From: Lachnospiraceae bacterium
GTDB lineage: Bacteria > Bacillota > Clostridia > Lachnospirales > Lachnospiraceae
Assembly: GCA_900752065.1 (NCBI GenBank)
Contig: CAADTT010000104.1
Location: 1-41,694 of the forward strand
DNA length: 41,694 nucleotides
Reading direction: 5' to 3'
Of the stretch, positions 1 through 8,547 are shown in pieces (position 1 is the stretch's first letter; each line of letters begins with the position of its first letter). Below the pieces are notes generated by a model. The model was not told where the DNA came from. It worked only from the letters and a program-made list of their open reading frames with translations, and did no database searches. Position numbers and translations under genes: made by a program.

Positions 1-87
1 TCTGCGAAAAAGTTTTTCTTATATTTTACACCATCTTTTAGGAATCCACATGAAATCAGCACATTTTGTGCGAATTTTTTTTACCTT
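1..87. other. Intergenic end of window, no gene seen
   Basis: This short AT-rich stretch lies downstream of the second PBP gene. It holds a small GCACA/TGTGC hairpin but no T-tract that would make a convincing terminator. The rest of the dcw cluster (mraY, murD, ftsW and so on) would be expected further left, but nothing of it is visible here. Confidence 0.5.
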
Positions 88-1842
88 TCAAAACTGTTCT
101 GTCTGGGCTTCCGTCTCCGGCGCGTCATTCTCTACTCCCAGGTAGGGCAGGATATTGGCAAAAATATCCTTCATCACAGGCGCTGCGATCGTGCCTCCGT
201 AATAAACACCCTGCGGGTTGTTGATGACCACCATGCCGATCACCTGCGGGTCAGAGGCCGGAGCAAAGCCCAGAAAAGAGGAGATATACTTATTGGCGCT
301 TCGAGGCAGCGTCTCAGAGGTCGCCGTTTTCCCGCCGATATGATATCCCTCGATAAAGGCGTTTTTTCCGGAGCCTCCGTCCACCACCTTCTCTAAAATA
401 CCACGCATAGTTTCAGATGTCTCCCCGGAAACGATCTGATCTCCCAGCGGATAGGAAAACTTCTCATACAGAGTACCCTCGTCATCTCTGACCTCCACGC
501 CGAAGTGCGGCGTCACCCTTTTTCCACCGTTAATGATCGAACTTACGGTGGCGACAAGCTGCATGGGCGTGATCTGGAAGGACTGGCCAAAGGATACGGT
601 AGCCAGTTCCACCTGCCCCATATTTTCTTTCTTATGCATGATTGTCGCAGCTTCTCCCGGGAGGTCGATCCCGGTCTTTCCCAGAAGTCCGAACTTCTCA
701 AAATACTTGCAGAAGTTGTCGATGCCAAGCCTGAGTCCCACTTCGATAAATACGGGATTGCAGGAGTTCATGGTTCCTTCCACAAAATCTTCTGCCCCGT
801 GTCCCGATACCTTGTGGCAGCGGATCCTCCTGTCCTCCACGATCTTAAATCCGGGACAGCTAAACCGGTCTGAAGGAGACACTACCCCTTCCTCCAGCCC
901 TGCCGCAGCCGTGATGATCTTAAATGTTGAACCCGGTTCATAAGTATCGTTGATGCATCCGTTCCTCCACATCCGGTTCAGCACATCCTGTTTTTCTTTT
1001 GCGCTCATTCCCTCAGTGTCCACATCCGGCGTAAAAGGATCATTTAAGTCAAACTCCGGCACGTTCACCATAGCCAGGATCTCCCCGTTATCAGGCCGCA
1101 TCAGGATCACCGATACGGAATCCGCCTGCTTCTGTTCCATCACCTGATACGCTGCCTGCTCTGCATATTTCTGGATATTGGCATCCAGGCTGATATGCAG
1201 GTTCTTCCCGTTTACCGGCTCCAGCCTGCTCTCCCCGGCGTCCGGCAGCTCCACGCCTCTGGCGTCGGTAAGGGTCAGTATTTTCCCCGGTGTCCCCTGA
1301 AGCACCTCGTCATATTTTACCTCCAGGCCCACGATCCCCTGGTTGTCGCTCCCGGTAAATCCCAGCACTTTAGACGCCAGTGAATCATAGGGATAATAGC
1401 GCTTAAAATCTTCATCCACCTTCACGCCCGCCAGATCATACGCCCGTATCCTGTCACCCACTTCTTTTTCCACATTTGTCTTCACTCGCTCGATGGAGCT
1501 GACCTTCTCCACCCTTTTTTTTACATCCTCCTTGGGCATCTCCAGCTCCTTTGCCAGCACCTGCACGATCTTTTCCGGTTCCCGGATCTGGCTGTGGATC
1601 ACCGAGATGGTGCAGACCGTCTTATTTGCCGCCAGGATATTGCCGCAGGCGTCTATGATCTTCCCTCTGGCCGCCTTGATATCCCTCTCTCTTTCATGGA
1701 GTTCATTGGCCCTCCTGCTGTAATACTCTGACTGGGTGAGCATCAGATAAGCCAGTCTCCCGATCAGAAAGCATAATACAAAAAAGCACAGGAGAAAGAC
1801 CACCAGAATCTTCTTTTTATGGAACGTCTTGATTTTCTGCAT
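88..1842 (-). CDS. spoVD: Class B penicillin-binding protein, SpoVD/FtsI type
   Basis: This is a membrane-anchored peptidoglycan transpeptidase that cross-links stem peptides at the septum or in the spore cortex. One N-terminal membrane segment (about residues 10-35) is followed by a PBP dimerisation domain and a transpeptidase domain with STFK (catalytic Ser near 305) and SCN. The third motif, normally KTGT, reads KTAT within GGKTATSE. There is no PASTA tail, unlike Bacillus SpoVD. I start at the second Met (1840-1842) because the upstream ATG sits inside a terminator-like stem, while GAGG lies 6 nt before the chosen ATG. It is the second of two tandem PBPs downstream of ftsL. In Clostridia this position holds FtsI/SpoVD paralogues, so the SpoVD assignment, as opposed to a second FtsI, is inferred from order only. 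Confidence 0.8.
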   Translation of the reverse strand: MQKIKTFHKKKILVVFLLCFFVLCFLIGRLAYLMLTQSEYYSRRANELHERERDIKAARGKIIDACGNILAANKTVCTISVIHSQIREPEKIVQVLAKELEMPKEDVKKRVEKVSSIERVKTNVEKEVGDRIRAYDLAGVKVDEDFKRYYPYDSLASKVLGFTGSDNQGIVGLEVKYDEVLQGTPGKILTLTDARGVELPDAGESRLEPVNGKNLHISLDANIQKYAEQAAYQVMEQKQADSVSVILMRPDNGEILAMVNVPEFDLNDPFTPDVDTEGMSAKEKQDVLNRMWRNGCINDTYEPGSTFKIITAAAGLEEGVVSPSDRFSCPGFKIVEDRRIRCHKVSGHGAEDFVEGTMNSCNPVFIEVGLRLGIDNFCKYFEKFGLLGKTGIDLPGEAATIMHKKENMGQVELATVSFGQSFQITPMQLVATVSSIINGGKRVTPHFGVEVRDDEGTLYEKFSYPLGDQIVSGETSETMRGILEKVVDGGSGKNAFIEGYHIGGKTATSETLPRSANKYISSFLGFAPASDPQVIGMVVINNPQGVYYGGTIAAPVMKDIFANILPYLGVENDAPETEAQTEQF

Positions 1843-1892
1843 AAAAAACCTCATAAAAGCTTTGCTATAAGTATATCGCTGCTTTTATGAGG
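1843..1892 (-). terminator. Terminator-like hairpin that also covers the RBS of the downstream PBP
   Basis: Perfect 12-bp inverted arms at 1849-1860 and 1881-1892 (CCTCATAAAAGC / GCTTTTATGAGG) are followed on the minus strand by six T. The 3' arm contains GAGG, the only plausible Shine-Dalgarno for the ATG at 1840-1842. The hairpin can therefore both end transcription and hide the ribosome binding site. Confidence 0.7.
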
Positions 1893-1902
1893 TTATGTAT
1901 TT

Positions 1903-4128
1903 CTATTCTAATCCCAGTTCTTCATTTGTGATTCCGGCATCCGGACCGGTGTTCTCCAGATTCTTCCCGTTATCCTCCGGCGGTGAAGCCATATTGGGAT
2001 TATCCGCCACTCCATTTTCCGTCTCAATGACATTTCCGTTTTCATCCGTCTCCGGTTCTGTCTCTATCACATTTCCGTTTTCGTCAGTCTCCGGCTGTGC
2101 TGTATCTACCTGCCGTCCGATCTCCGCCTCCTCGCGGGTGATGCCGATCTTCTGTAATTCTTCATCAGTCACCTCTTCTGTCGGATAGATATTCAGATAC
2201 GGCAGGCTCTCCTGAAGAATCTTTCTTGCGATGATCTGTGCATATCCTCCGGTGGATTGGTCCGGTACATTCGGCTCGTCGATCACCACATAGATCACGA
2301 CCTGCGGATCATCGATCGGCACACATCCGATGAAAGACACGATATACCTTCCTGCCCAGCGCTGTCCGGTAGCGGGGTTGATTTTTTCCGCTGTTCCCGT
2401 CTTTCCTCCCATACGGTATCCCGGAACCTTGGCCTTTTTTCCCGTTCCTTCTCTGACACCCGCTTCCAGTGCATCCCGGAGGATTGATGAACTTCTCGCC
2501 GAGATCGGCTGTGACAGCAGCAGCGGCTCTATGCTTTTGGCAACTCCTCCGTCCGCATCCAGAATCTGTTTCACCAGATGGGGCCGATAATAATAGCCGC
2601 CGTTCACGACTGCGGAAAATGCCGCATATTCCTGTATCATCGTACAGGTAAAGCCCTGCCCGAAACTGTTTGTCGCCAGTTCCACCTCGTGCATGGCATC
2701 TCTGTCATACAGGATTCCCGAACTTTCATTCGGCAGGTCGATTCCCGTCACTCTTCCAAAATTGAAAAGCCTCTGATATTTACAGAAATCTTCAATCTGC
2801 AGCTTAAATCCAATCTGCATCAGCGCGTCATTACAGGAATTCATGATCGCATCGCTGATCGTCTCCATGCCATGTCCATAGATATTATCACAGTTGATCT
2901 GGGTATCCGTCACAAATTCTCCGCCGTCGCAATAAAAGGTTTCATCTCCCGTCAGCGCTCCCGTCTCCAGCGCCGAAGAAACAGTAATCGGCTTAAACGT
3001 GGATCCGGGCTCGAAAGATTCCGTCACACAGAAATTGCTCCAGATGTCATTCAGGATCTCTGACCTCGCCTCTTCCTGCGCCTCCTCTATCTCCTCCTCC
3101 GTGCACTTCCCGTTTGTCTCCTCCATCAGCTTGGACTTTACCTCCTCCAGCTTAGCTGAGAGTTCGTCCTCTGTATACCATTCGCTGATATCCTGAGGAT
3201 TGTTCAGATCAAATCCGTGGTTGGTCGCCATAGCGTAGATTTCTCCGGTATTCGGGTTTCCCACGATGACTCCTGTATTTTTGCTGCCCTTTCCCCTTCG
3301 TTCACTGTCTGCGTCTGAGAAATATTCTTCATCAAATTCCCGGATATATTTCTCGACGATCTCCTGGACATTGACATCCAGCGTACTCACGATCGTCTTC
3401 CCATGCTCCGGCTCAATCACAGTCCTCTGAAGCTCGGAATCTTCATTCAGGTATCCGTATTCTCTGCCGTTTACTCCGTTGAGTACATCCGTATAATAGG
3501 CTTCGAGTCCGCAGGCTCCGTCATTCGCCGTGTTGGAAAATCCTACCACATTGCTTGCCATAGTACCCATGGGATATTTCCGGATATAATAAGACTCGAA
3601 CCAGACTCCCTGAATATTGTCTCTCTCTTCCAGAGCCTCCTTCGTGAACTGCTTTCTGTCTGACGGGGATGCATATTCCTCAAACTTCTTTTTATCGGTA
3701 ATGGAAACCTCCCGTTTCAATACCTGATACTGGCTCTGCTTTGTCTCCTCCGAGGTCAGCCTTTTCCGGATATCCGTCTCGTCCAGCCCCAGAACGCTGA
3801 CCAGCGCGCGTACAGTGGGCTCCACATATTCCTTGTTTCCGTTCACCGCATAACAGTCCAGCACTACATTATATACCTGTTCGCTTTTCGCCAGGACATT
3901 TCCATTTGCTTCCTGGATCTCCCCCCTGCGGTAGGGTATGGTCCTGCTGTCATACCTCTGCTGGGACAGTACCTGCTTTGCATATTTATCGCCGCTCTTT
4001 GCCGTGATAAAAGCAATCCGGATATTCAGTCCTACCAGTATGAATAAAATAAATGCAAACAAAACCATCAGCTTTATCTGCATTTTTTTTGTGAATCTTC
4101 GTTCTCTTCTTTTCTTTCTTTTCGCCAC
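1903..4128 (-). CDS. ftsI: Class B penicillin-binding protein (FtsI/PBP2-like)
   Basis: This is a septal peptidoglycan transpeptidase. A Lys/Arg-rich cytoplasmic start (residues 1-19) precedes one membrane segment (about 20-42), then the PBP dimerisation domain and the transpeptidase domain with STFK (Ser 376), SCN and a standard KTGT. It has an acidic, Glu-rich insert (about 315-360) before the active-site Ser. The C-terminal tail of about 80 residues is low in complexity and acidic, and includes a 13-residue tandem duplication. At 741 aa it is longer than typical FtsI (about 550-650), with the extra length in the insert and tail. It lies 11 bp downstream of the FtsL-like gene, in the standard dcw order. 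A hairpin with a T-run follows it. Confidence 0.88.
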   Translation of the reverse strand: MAKRKKRRERRFTKKMQIKLMVLFAFILFILVGLNIRIAFITAKSGDKYAKQVLSQQRYDSRTIPYRRGEIQEANGNVLAKSEQVYNVVLDCYAVNGNKEYVEPTVRALVSVLGLDETDIRKRLTSEETKQSQYQVLKREVSITDKKKFEEYASPSDRKQFTKEALEERDNIQGVWFESYYIRKYPMGTMASNVVGFSNTANDGACGLEAYYTDVLNGVNGREYGYLNEDSELQRTVIEPEHGKTIVSTLDVNVQEIVEKYIREFDEEYFSDADSERRGKGSKNTGVIVGNPNTGEIYAMATNHGFDLNNPQDISEWYTEDELSAKLEEVKSKLMEETNGKCTEEEIEEAQEEARSEILNDIWSNFCVTESFEPGSTFKPITVSSALETGALTGDETFYCDGGEFVTDTQINCDNIYGHGMETISDAIMNSCNDALMQIGFKLQIEDFCKYQRLFNFGRVTGIDLPNESSGILYDRDAMHEVELATNSFGQGFTCTMIQEYAAFSAVVNGGYYYRPHLVKQILDADGGVAKSIEPLLLSQPISARSSSILRDALEAGVREGTGKKAKVPGYRMGGKTGTAEKINPATGQRWAGRYIVSFIGCVPIDDPQVVIYVVIDEPNVPDQSTGGYAQIIARKILQESLPYLNIYPTEEVTDEELQKIGITREEAEIGRQVDTAQPETDENGNVIETEPETDENGNVIETENGVADNPNMASPPEDNGKNLENTGPDAGITNEELGLE
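2021..2098 (-). repeat. Two 39-bp tandem repeats encoding the FtsI tail
   Basis: Two adjacent 39-bp units (2021-2059 and 2060-2098) differ at only a few bases. They encode a duplicated acidic 13-residue unit containing ETDENGNVIETE. The repeat lies in the presumed extracellular C-terminal tail. Confidence 0.85.
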
Positions 4129-4139
4129 TTTCTCACCTG

Positions 4140-4619
4140 CTACTCCGTGGGAACACTATCATATTGTCTGACATAGTCGCTGTCCTGGCTGTCATAGGTC
4201 ATAATCTGTCCCTGATCTGCATATACCATACCAAGCTCATGAATTGCAATATCCTTCGCTTTCTCCAGGTCTACGGAGGACACCGCTTCCTCATAAGCGG
4301 CATCGTTTTCCATTTTCAGTGCAGAAAGCTGACTTTCCAGAGAAGCCACCTGTTTTCTATGTGCTGTGCTTTCTGCCTGAAGCTGCAAAAAATGCACGCA
4401 GACAAACAGCGTCGCTACAGCCGCAGCCAGAAGAAAGAGTACATAGGCAAAATTGATCTGCTGTGCCTTTTCCCTGTTTTTGCGCGTCTTTTTACTGACA
4501 GAAGGTCTGATTTCCGGGACACTGTTCGCCCTCTCCGCATAACGTACCGCATTTCCTTCAATATACGGATCCATTCTGTAGTTGTAATTTTGTTTACTGT
4601 AGCCAGCTCTTCTCCCCAT
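4140..4619 (-). CDS. ftsL: FtsL-like cell division protein
   Basis: This is a small bitopic protein expected to join the FtsL-DivIC-FtsQ complex that activates septal PBPs. It has a polar N-terminus of about 55 residues, one membrane segment (about 57-78) and an extracellular region (about 80-135) with a heptad-like coiled coil (QVASLESQLSALKMEN). A short acidic end follows. Sequence conservation in this family is low, so the call rests on length (159 aa), topology and position between rsmH and the PBP gene. An annotation as a generic septum formation initiator is also possible. Confidence 0.75.
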   Translation of the reverse strand: MGRRAGYSKQNYNYRMDPYIEGNAVRYAERANSVPEIRPSVSKKTRKNREKAQQINFAYVLFLLAAAVATLFVCVHFLQLQAESTAHRKQVASLESQLSALKMENDAAYEEAVSSVDLEKAKDIAIHELGMVYADQGQIMTYDSQDSDYVRQYDSVPTE

Positions 4620-4639
4620 TCGTCTGTCCTCCCTGCTGC

Positions 4640-5596
4640 TTATTCCTGTCTCTGTGTTTCCACCCTGCGCTCAAACACACGCAGCTTTGCACTTTTTGCC
4701 CTTTTATTTTCTGCAAGTTCCTCTTCGGCCGGCACGATGGGTTTTCTGGTGACTACCAGTCCCTTCGGCCTTTTCCCGCAGATACATACCGGAAAATCCT
4801 TTGGACATGTACATGGATTCTCATTCCTTCGAAAGATGTTCTTCACGATCCTGTCCTCCAGAGAATGAAATGTGATGACAGCAATGCGCCCCCCGTCATT
4901 CAGGAGGTTTATCATATCATCCAGCGAATTTTCCAGCACTTCCAATTCCCTGTTCAGTTCAATTCGTATAGCCTGAAATGTCTTTTTGGCCGGGTGCCCG
5001 CCTACCGCCCGGACTTTCATCGGTATCGCCGCTTTTATTATTTGAATTAACTCCCCAGTTGTTTCAATGTCTTTTGTTTGTCTCGCACTCACAATATGCT
5101 TTGCAATATTTTTTGCAAACCTGTCCTCTCCGTAATCACGGATCACACGGTACAGCTCCGTCTCACTGTACCCGTTTACAATGTCTCTTGCAGTCATGCT
5201 CTGACGCTGATCCATCCGCATGTCCAGCGGAGCGTCCTCCCTGTAAGTGAAGCCGCGGTCTGCCGTATCCAGTTGGTAGGAGGATACTCCCAGGTCCAAA
5301 ACGATTCCATCTACTGCTGTAATCCCTATAGCTGCCAATTCTTTTCTCATATCGCAGTAATTGCTGCGTATGACCGTAACTTTATCCTTAAACTCCCCTA
5401 AGCGCTCCTGTGCAGCCTCGATCGCTGCTGCATCCTGATCAATTCCGATAAGGCGTCCCTTTTCCGACAGCCGCCTGCATATTTCATATGAATGTCCGCC
5501 GCCGCCCAGAGTCCCATCTACGTAGATTCCTTCCGGCCGGATATTCAGCGCCTCTATTGTCTCATCCAATAGAACAGATTTGTGTTTGAATTCCAT
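4640..5596 (-). CDS. rsmH: 16S rRNA (cytosine1402-N4)-methyltransferase RsmH (MraW)
   Basis: The enzyme methylates N4 of C1402 in 16S rRNA using S-adenosylmethionine. The opening HKSVLLDE and the SAM-binding DGTLGGGGHS (about residues 27-36) are typical, as are LDLGVSSYQLD and FHSLEDRIVK. Its 318 aa match the family length. It lies 15 bp downstream of mraZ in the standard dcw order and probably shares the mraZ promoter. Confidence 0.96.
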   Translation of the reverse strand: MEFKHKSVLLDETIEALNIRPEGIYVDGTLGGGGHSYEICRRLSEKGRLIGIDQDAAAIEAAQERLGEFKDKVTVIRSNYCDMRKELAAIGITAVDGIVLDLGVSSYQLDTADRGFTYREDAPLDMRMDQRQSMTARDIVNGYSETELYRVIRDYGEDRFAKNIAKHIVSARQTKDIETTGELIQIIKAAIPMKVRAVGGHPAKKTFQAIRIELNRELEVLENSLDDMINLLNDGGRIAVITFHSLEDRIVKNIFRRNENPCTCPKDFPVCICGKRPKGLVVTRKPIVPAEEELAENKRAKSAKLRVFERRVETQRQE

Positions 5597-5611
5597 ATTG
5601 TCCTCCCCAGG

Positions 5612-6043
5612 CTATATGCATAAACCTAAATCCGTCATCTGCTCTGCGATATCATCCATGTCATCATAAGAACTGTTTTCCGCCCACTTGACTTTGCTCC
5701 AGATCTCAATCCGATTCAGCATACCGGTAAGCACCACGTCCTTTTCCAGACCAGCAAATTCCCTCAGCGTCTGCGGTAAGAGAATTCTCCCCTGCTTGTC
5801 CAGCTCGCACGGCGTTGCACCTGCTACGAAGAAACGCGCGAATTGTCTTGCGCTTTTATTTGTAAGTGGTAATGCTTTCAGCTTTTCTTCGAAAGCACGC
5901 CATTCGTTATTAGGGAACACAAAGAGACAACCGTCCAACCCTTTTGTAACCACAAATTCGTCGCCCAGCTCCTCACGGAATCTGGAAGGGATGATCAGTC
6001 GGCCTTTGGTATCAATACTGTGATTGTACTCTCCCATAAACAT
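5612..6043 (-). CDS. mraZ: Transcriptional regulator MraZ
   Basis: MraZ is an AbrB-fold DNA-binding protein that controls its own dcw operon. The N-terminal FMGEYNHSIDTKGRLIIPS and a second half with LDKQGRILLP are the two expected AbrB-like repeats, and 143 aa is the family length. It is the first gene after a sigma-A promoter, and three matching GTGGTG boxes with 10-bp spacing lie just upstream, which supports autoregulation. Confidence 0.97.
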   Translation of the reverse strand: MFMGEYNHSIDTKGRLIIPSRFREELGDEFVVTKGLDGCLFVFPNNEWRAFEEKLKALPLTNKSARQFARFFVAGATPCELDKQGRILLPQTLREFAGLEKDVVLTGMLNRIEIWSKVKWAENSSYDDMDDIAEQMTDLGLCI

Positions 6044-6080
6044 AACGACTCACCTGCTTTCGGAAGGTTCCTCCATTTGG

Positions 6081-6108
6081 CACCACCTTCCACCACTTTT
6101 CACCACTT
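6081..6108 (-). promoter_or_regulatory. MraZ operator: three direct repeats with 10-bp period
   Basis: CACCAC on the plus strand begins at 6081, 6091 and 6101, giving three GTGGTG units on the minus strand at exactly one helical turn each (AAGTGGTG-type). MraZ proteins bind tandem GTGG-type repeats spaced this way in front of mraZ. The array sits between the promoter and the mraZ start codon. Confidence 0.85.
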
Positions 6109-6116
6109 ATGTGACT

Positions 6117-6145
6117 ATAATATTACACTTTTTCCAAAAAAACAA
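6117..6145 (-). promoter_or_regulatory. Sigma-A promoter of the dcw cluster
   Basis: On the minus strand, TTGTTT (6140-6145) is separated by 17 bp from TATTAT (6117-6122). The start point would fall just before the MraZ boxes, so bound MraZ would block initiation or early elongation. Confidence 0.75.
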
Positions 6146-6166
6146 GAGGGACTTTAAGAAAATGGG

Positions 6167-6205
6167 CAAAAAAAATCCGCAGGATGAAAGTGACATTCAT
6201 CCTGC
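6167..6205 (-). terminator. Rho-independent terminator after the Spo0E-like gene
   Basis: Perfect 10-bp arms (6179-6188 and 6196-6205, GCAGGATGAA / TTCATCCTGC) are followed on the minus strand by GGAT and eight T. This ends the ychF-lgt-small ORF transcript before the mraZ promoter. Confidence 0.9.
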
Positions 6206-6247
6206 GTCTGCTCTGCCGTATCACATATTCCCCACACCGGGATTCTT

Positions 6248-6400
6248 TTACTCATTTGTAAGCCTGATATACTCCGCAACCAGCTCGTCTACCAGCAGGC
6301 TCTGGCGATAAGTTTCCTCTGCCTTCCTGTCGATCACCAACTGGTTCAGTCTGGTTCGCTCCTTCTCAATCCTGATCTTTAAATCTTCGACTCTATTCAC
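6248..6400 (-). CDS. Spo0E-like small protein (50 aa)
   Basis: The short ORF starts with GTG (6398-6400) and overlaps the last 8 bp of lgt. The product is a 50-residue helical hairpin-like peptide. Its second half, YRQSLLVDELVAEYIRL, resembles the SxxLDxLIxxY signature of Spo0E-type aspartyl-phosphate phosphatases, which dephosphorylate Spo0A~P. Val replaces the usual Leu before the key Asp. AGG lies about 8 nt upstream of the GTG, and a strong terminator follows directly, so it is the last gene of the lgt transcript. The family call comes from motif and size; activity and target are inferred. Confidence 0.72.
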   Translation of the reverse strand: MNRVEDLKIRIEKERTRLNQLVIDRKAEETYRQSLLVDELVAEYIRLTNE

Positions 6401-7274
6401 ACGCTTTACCTGTTCTTTCTGCATTTTCTGCTCTTTTTCGTTTTGCAGCGATAATGACCGTTGAAACGATCACCAGCACGACTGCCAATACCTGAGAAAC
6501 AGGTATCTCGGTTCCCGGAATCCAGAGCTGGTCTGTCCGCAGACCCTCGATCCACGCCCGCCCCAGTCCATATCCCAGCAGATACAGCAGGAAAATCTCT
6601 CCCTGAAACTTCCTGTGCTTCCTGTAAAGCAGCAGAAGTATCAGCACCCCCAGATTCCATACCGACTCGTAGAGAAATGTCGGATGCACCTGAATATACT
6701 GCACACCGCCAACTGTCTGCAAATGCTCCAGCATCTCAGGAGTAACATCCCAGGAATAAACGGCATTCAGCGGAAGCTGCATGGCAAATATCCCGTCCGT
6801 GTAGCCTCCAAAAGCCTCCCTGTTAAAAAAGTTCCCCCATCGTCCGATCGCCTGTCCCAGGATCAGACCTACGCTTGCCGTATCCGCAAGCTGCCAGAAA
6901 CTCTGTTTTTTCACTCTGGCATATACCAGAGTCGCGGCAACACCGCCGATCACACCGCCGTAAATGGCAAGTCCGCCATTTCGGAGATTAAAAATTTCCA
7001 GAAAGTTATCCTTGTAATTTCCCCAATCAAAAATAACGTAATACGTCCTGGCGCCGACCAGCGCGCATACGATCGCGATCATCCCCAGATTAAAATAGAT
7101 ATCCGGATCCTGATCCGTCTTTTTCGCCACCCGCATAGCAAGCCAGAGTCCGGCAAGCATCGCCGCAGCAATTGTAATTCCGTAAAAAGCAATTTCAAAT
7201 CCGAAGATACTGATATTTTTTCCCACATTCTCCAGATAGATTCCAAGATGAGGGAAATTAATATTTTTATCCAT
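6393..7274 (-). CDS. lgt: Prolipoprotein diacylglyceryl transferase
   Basis: Lgt attaches diacylglycerol from phosphatidylglycerol to the lipobox Cys of prolipoproteins in the membrane. The protein has several membrane segments. The signature GQAIGRWGNFFNREAFGG (about residues 140-157) contains the conserved Arg, Asn and Glu, and HPTFLYES and GRAWIEGLRTD follow in order. The 293-aa length is normal. AAGGCGG precedes the ATG. It lies 14 bp downstream of ychF and overlaps the small Spo0E-like ORF at its 3' end. Confidence 0.96.
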   Translation of the reverse strand: MDKNINFPHLGIYLENVGKNISIFGFEIAFYGITIAAAMLAGLWLAMRVAKKTDQDPDIYFNLGMIAIVCALVGARTYYVIFDWGNYKDNFLEIFNLRNGGLAIYGGVIGGVAATLVYARVKKQSFWQLADTASVGLILGQAIGRWGNFFNREAFGGYTDGIFAMQLPLNAVYSWDVTPEMLEHLQTVGGVQYIQVHPTFLYESVWNLGVLILLLLYRKHRKFQGEIFLLYLLGYGLGRAWIEGLRTDQLWIPGTEIPVSQVLAVVLVIVSTVIIAAKRKRAENAERTGKACE

Positions 7275-7288
7275 GCTTTATTCCGCCT

Positions 7289-8386
7289 TTACACATTGAA
7301 TCTGAACAAAATAACATCTCCGTCTTTTACTACATAGTCCTTTCCTTCTAGCCCCACCAGCCCTTTTTCTTTCGCAGCAGCATACGTTCTGCAGTCCAGA
7401 AGATCCTGATAATTTACCACCTCTGCGCGTATAAATCCACGTTCAAAATCCGAATGGATCTTTCCTGCCGCCTGAGGCGCTTTCGTTCCCTTTCTGATCG
7501 TCCATGCCCTGGTCTCTGTCTCTCCCGCCGTCAGGTAACTGATCAGTCCCAGCAGACTGTAGCTTGCTTTGATCAGCTTTTCCAGACCGGATTCTTCAAG
7601 TCCCAGATCCTCCAGGAACATCTTCTTCTCGTCCTCCTCCAGCTCTGCGATTTCCTGCTCGATCTGCGCACAGATCACAAAAACCTCGCTCTTATTCTTC
7701 TCTGCAAATTCCCGTACTTTCTGTACATAGGGATTGGCAGCTCCGTCATCTGCCAGGTCATCCTCCTTCACATTTGCCGCAAAGATCACCGGCTTACCAG
7801 TCAGGAGATTGTACGTGGGCAGCCATGCCGCCTCATCCTCGTCCTCCGTCTCAAAACTGATCGCCATCTTCCCTTCCTCCAGCCATGCCTTCAACCGTTC
7901 CAGAAGATTTAATTCCTTTGCCAGAGTCTTATCGTTTCTGGCTCCTCTTGATACCTTTGAGATCCTTCTTTCCAGTATCTCAATATCCGAAAAAATCAAT
8001 TCCAGATCAATCGTCTCAATATCCCGCAGGGGATCGATGCTGCCATCCACATGAACCACATTTGCATCCTCAAAACATCTCACCACATGAACAATGGCAT
8101 CTACCTCCCGGATATTTGCCAAAAACTGATTTCCAAGGCCTTCCCCTTTCGAAGCCCCCTTCACCAGTCCTGCGATGTCCACGAATTCAATGACCGCCGG
8201 CGTCACCTTTGCAGAATGATACAGATCTGCGAGCTGCTGCAGCCTTCCGTCAGGTACAGCTACGACACCTACATTCGGGTCAATCGTACAGAACGGATAG
8301 TTTGCGGATTCCGCTCCTGCCTTTGTCAACGAATTAAACAATGTACTCTTTCCAACATTTGGCAAACCTACGATTCCTAATTTCAT
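7289..8386 (-). CDS. ychF: Ribosome-associated ATPase YchF (OLA1 family)
   Basis: YchF is an Obg-related P-loop protein that binds ribosomes and prefers ATP over GTP. The N-terminus shows GLPNVGKST (residues 6-14), followed by DIAGLVKGASKGEGLGN. At the G4 position it has NVKE rather than NKxD, the known reason for ATP use. A coiled-coil insertion and a C-terminal TGS domain complete the 365 aa. A strong SD (GGAAAGG) precedes the ATG. It heads a short transcript with lgt. Confidence 0.96.
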   Translation of the reverse strand: MKLGIVGLPNVGKSTLFNSLTKAGAESANYPFCTIDPNVGVVAVPDGRLQQLADLYHSAKVTPAVIEFVDIAGLVKGASKGEGLGNQFLANIREVDAIVHVVRCFEDANVVHVDGSIDPLRDIETIDLELIFSDIEILERRISKVSRGARNDKTLAKELNLLERLKAWLEEGKMAISFETEDEDEAAWLPTYNLLTGKPVIFAANVKEDDLADDGAANPYVQKVREFAEKNKSEVFVICAQIEQEIAELEEDEKKMFLEDLGLEESGLEKLIKASYSLLGLISYLTAGETETRAWTIRKGTKAPQAAGKIHSDFERGFIRAEVVNYQDLLDCRTYAAAKEKGLVGLEGKDYVVKDGDVILFRFNV

Positions 8387-8500
8387 TTGTGTTTTCCTTT
8401 CCAGTATTTCAAAAATCGTTTTTCACGGTTTCCACGTCTCCCCTGCAAAGACATACCAGGTGGCATGTACCGTTTTTTTAACTTTCTCTTAATGCTATAC

Positions 8501-8530
8501 AGTGTACCACAGAAAGCGACAAAAAATCAA
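8501..8530 (-). promoter_or_regulatory. Candidate promoter for ychF-lgt
   Basis: On the minus strand, TTGATT (8525-8530) and TACACT (8501-8506) are separated by 18 bp. They sit in the 160-bp gap between thiN and ychF, leaving a leader of about 110 nt. Confidence 0.45.
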
Positions 8531-8547
8531 CCCTTTCACCCGGGAAC

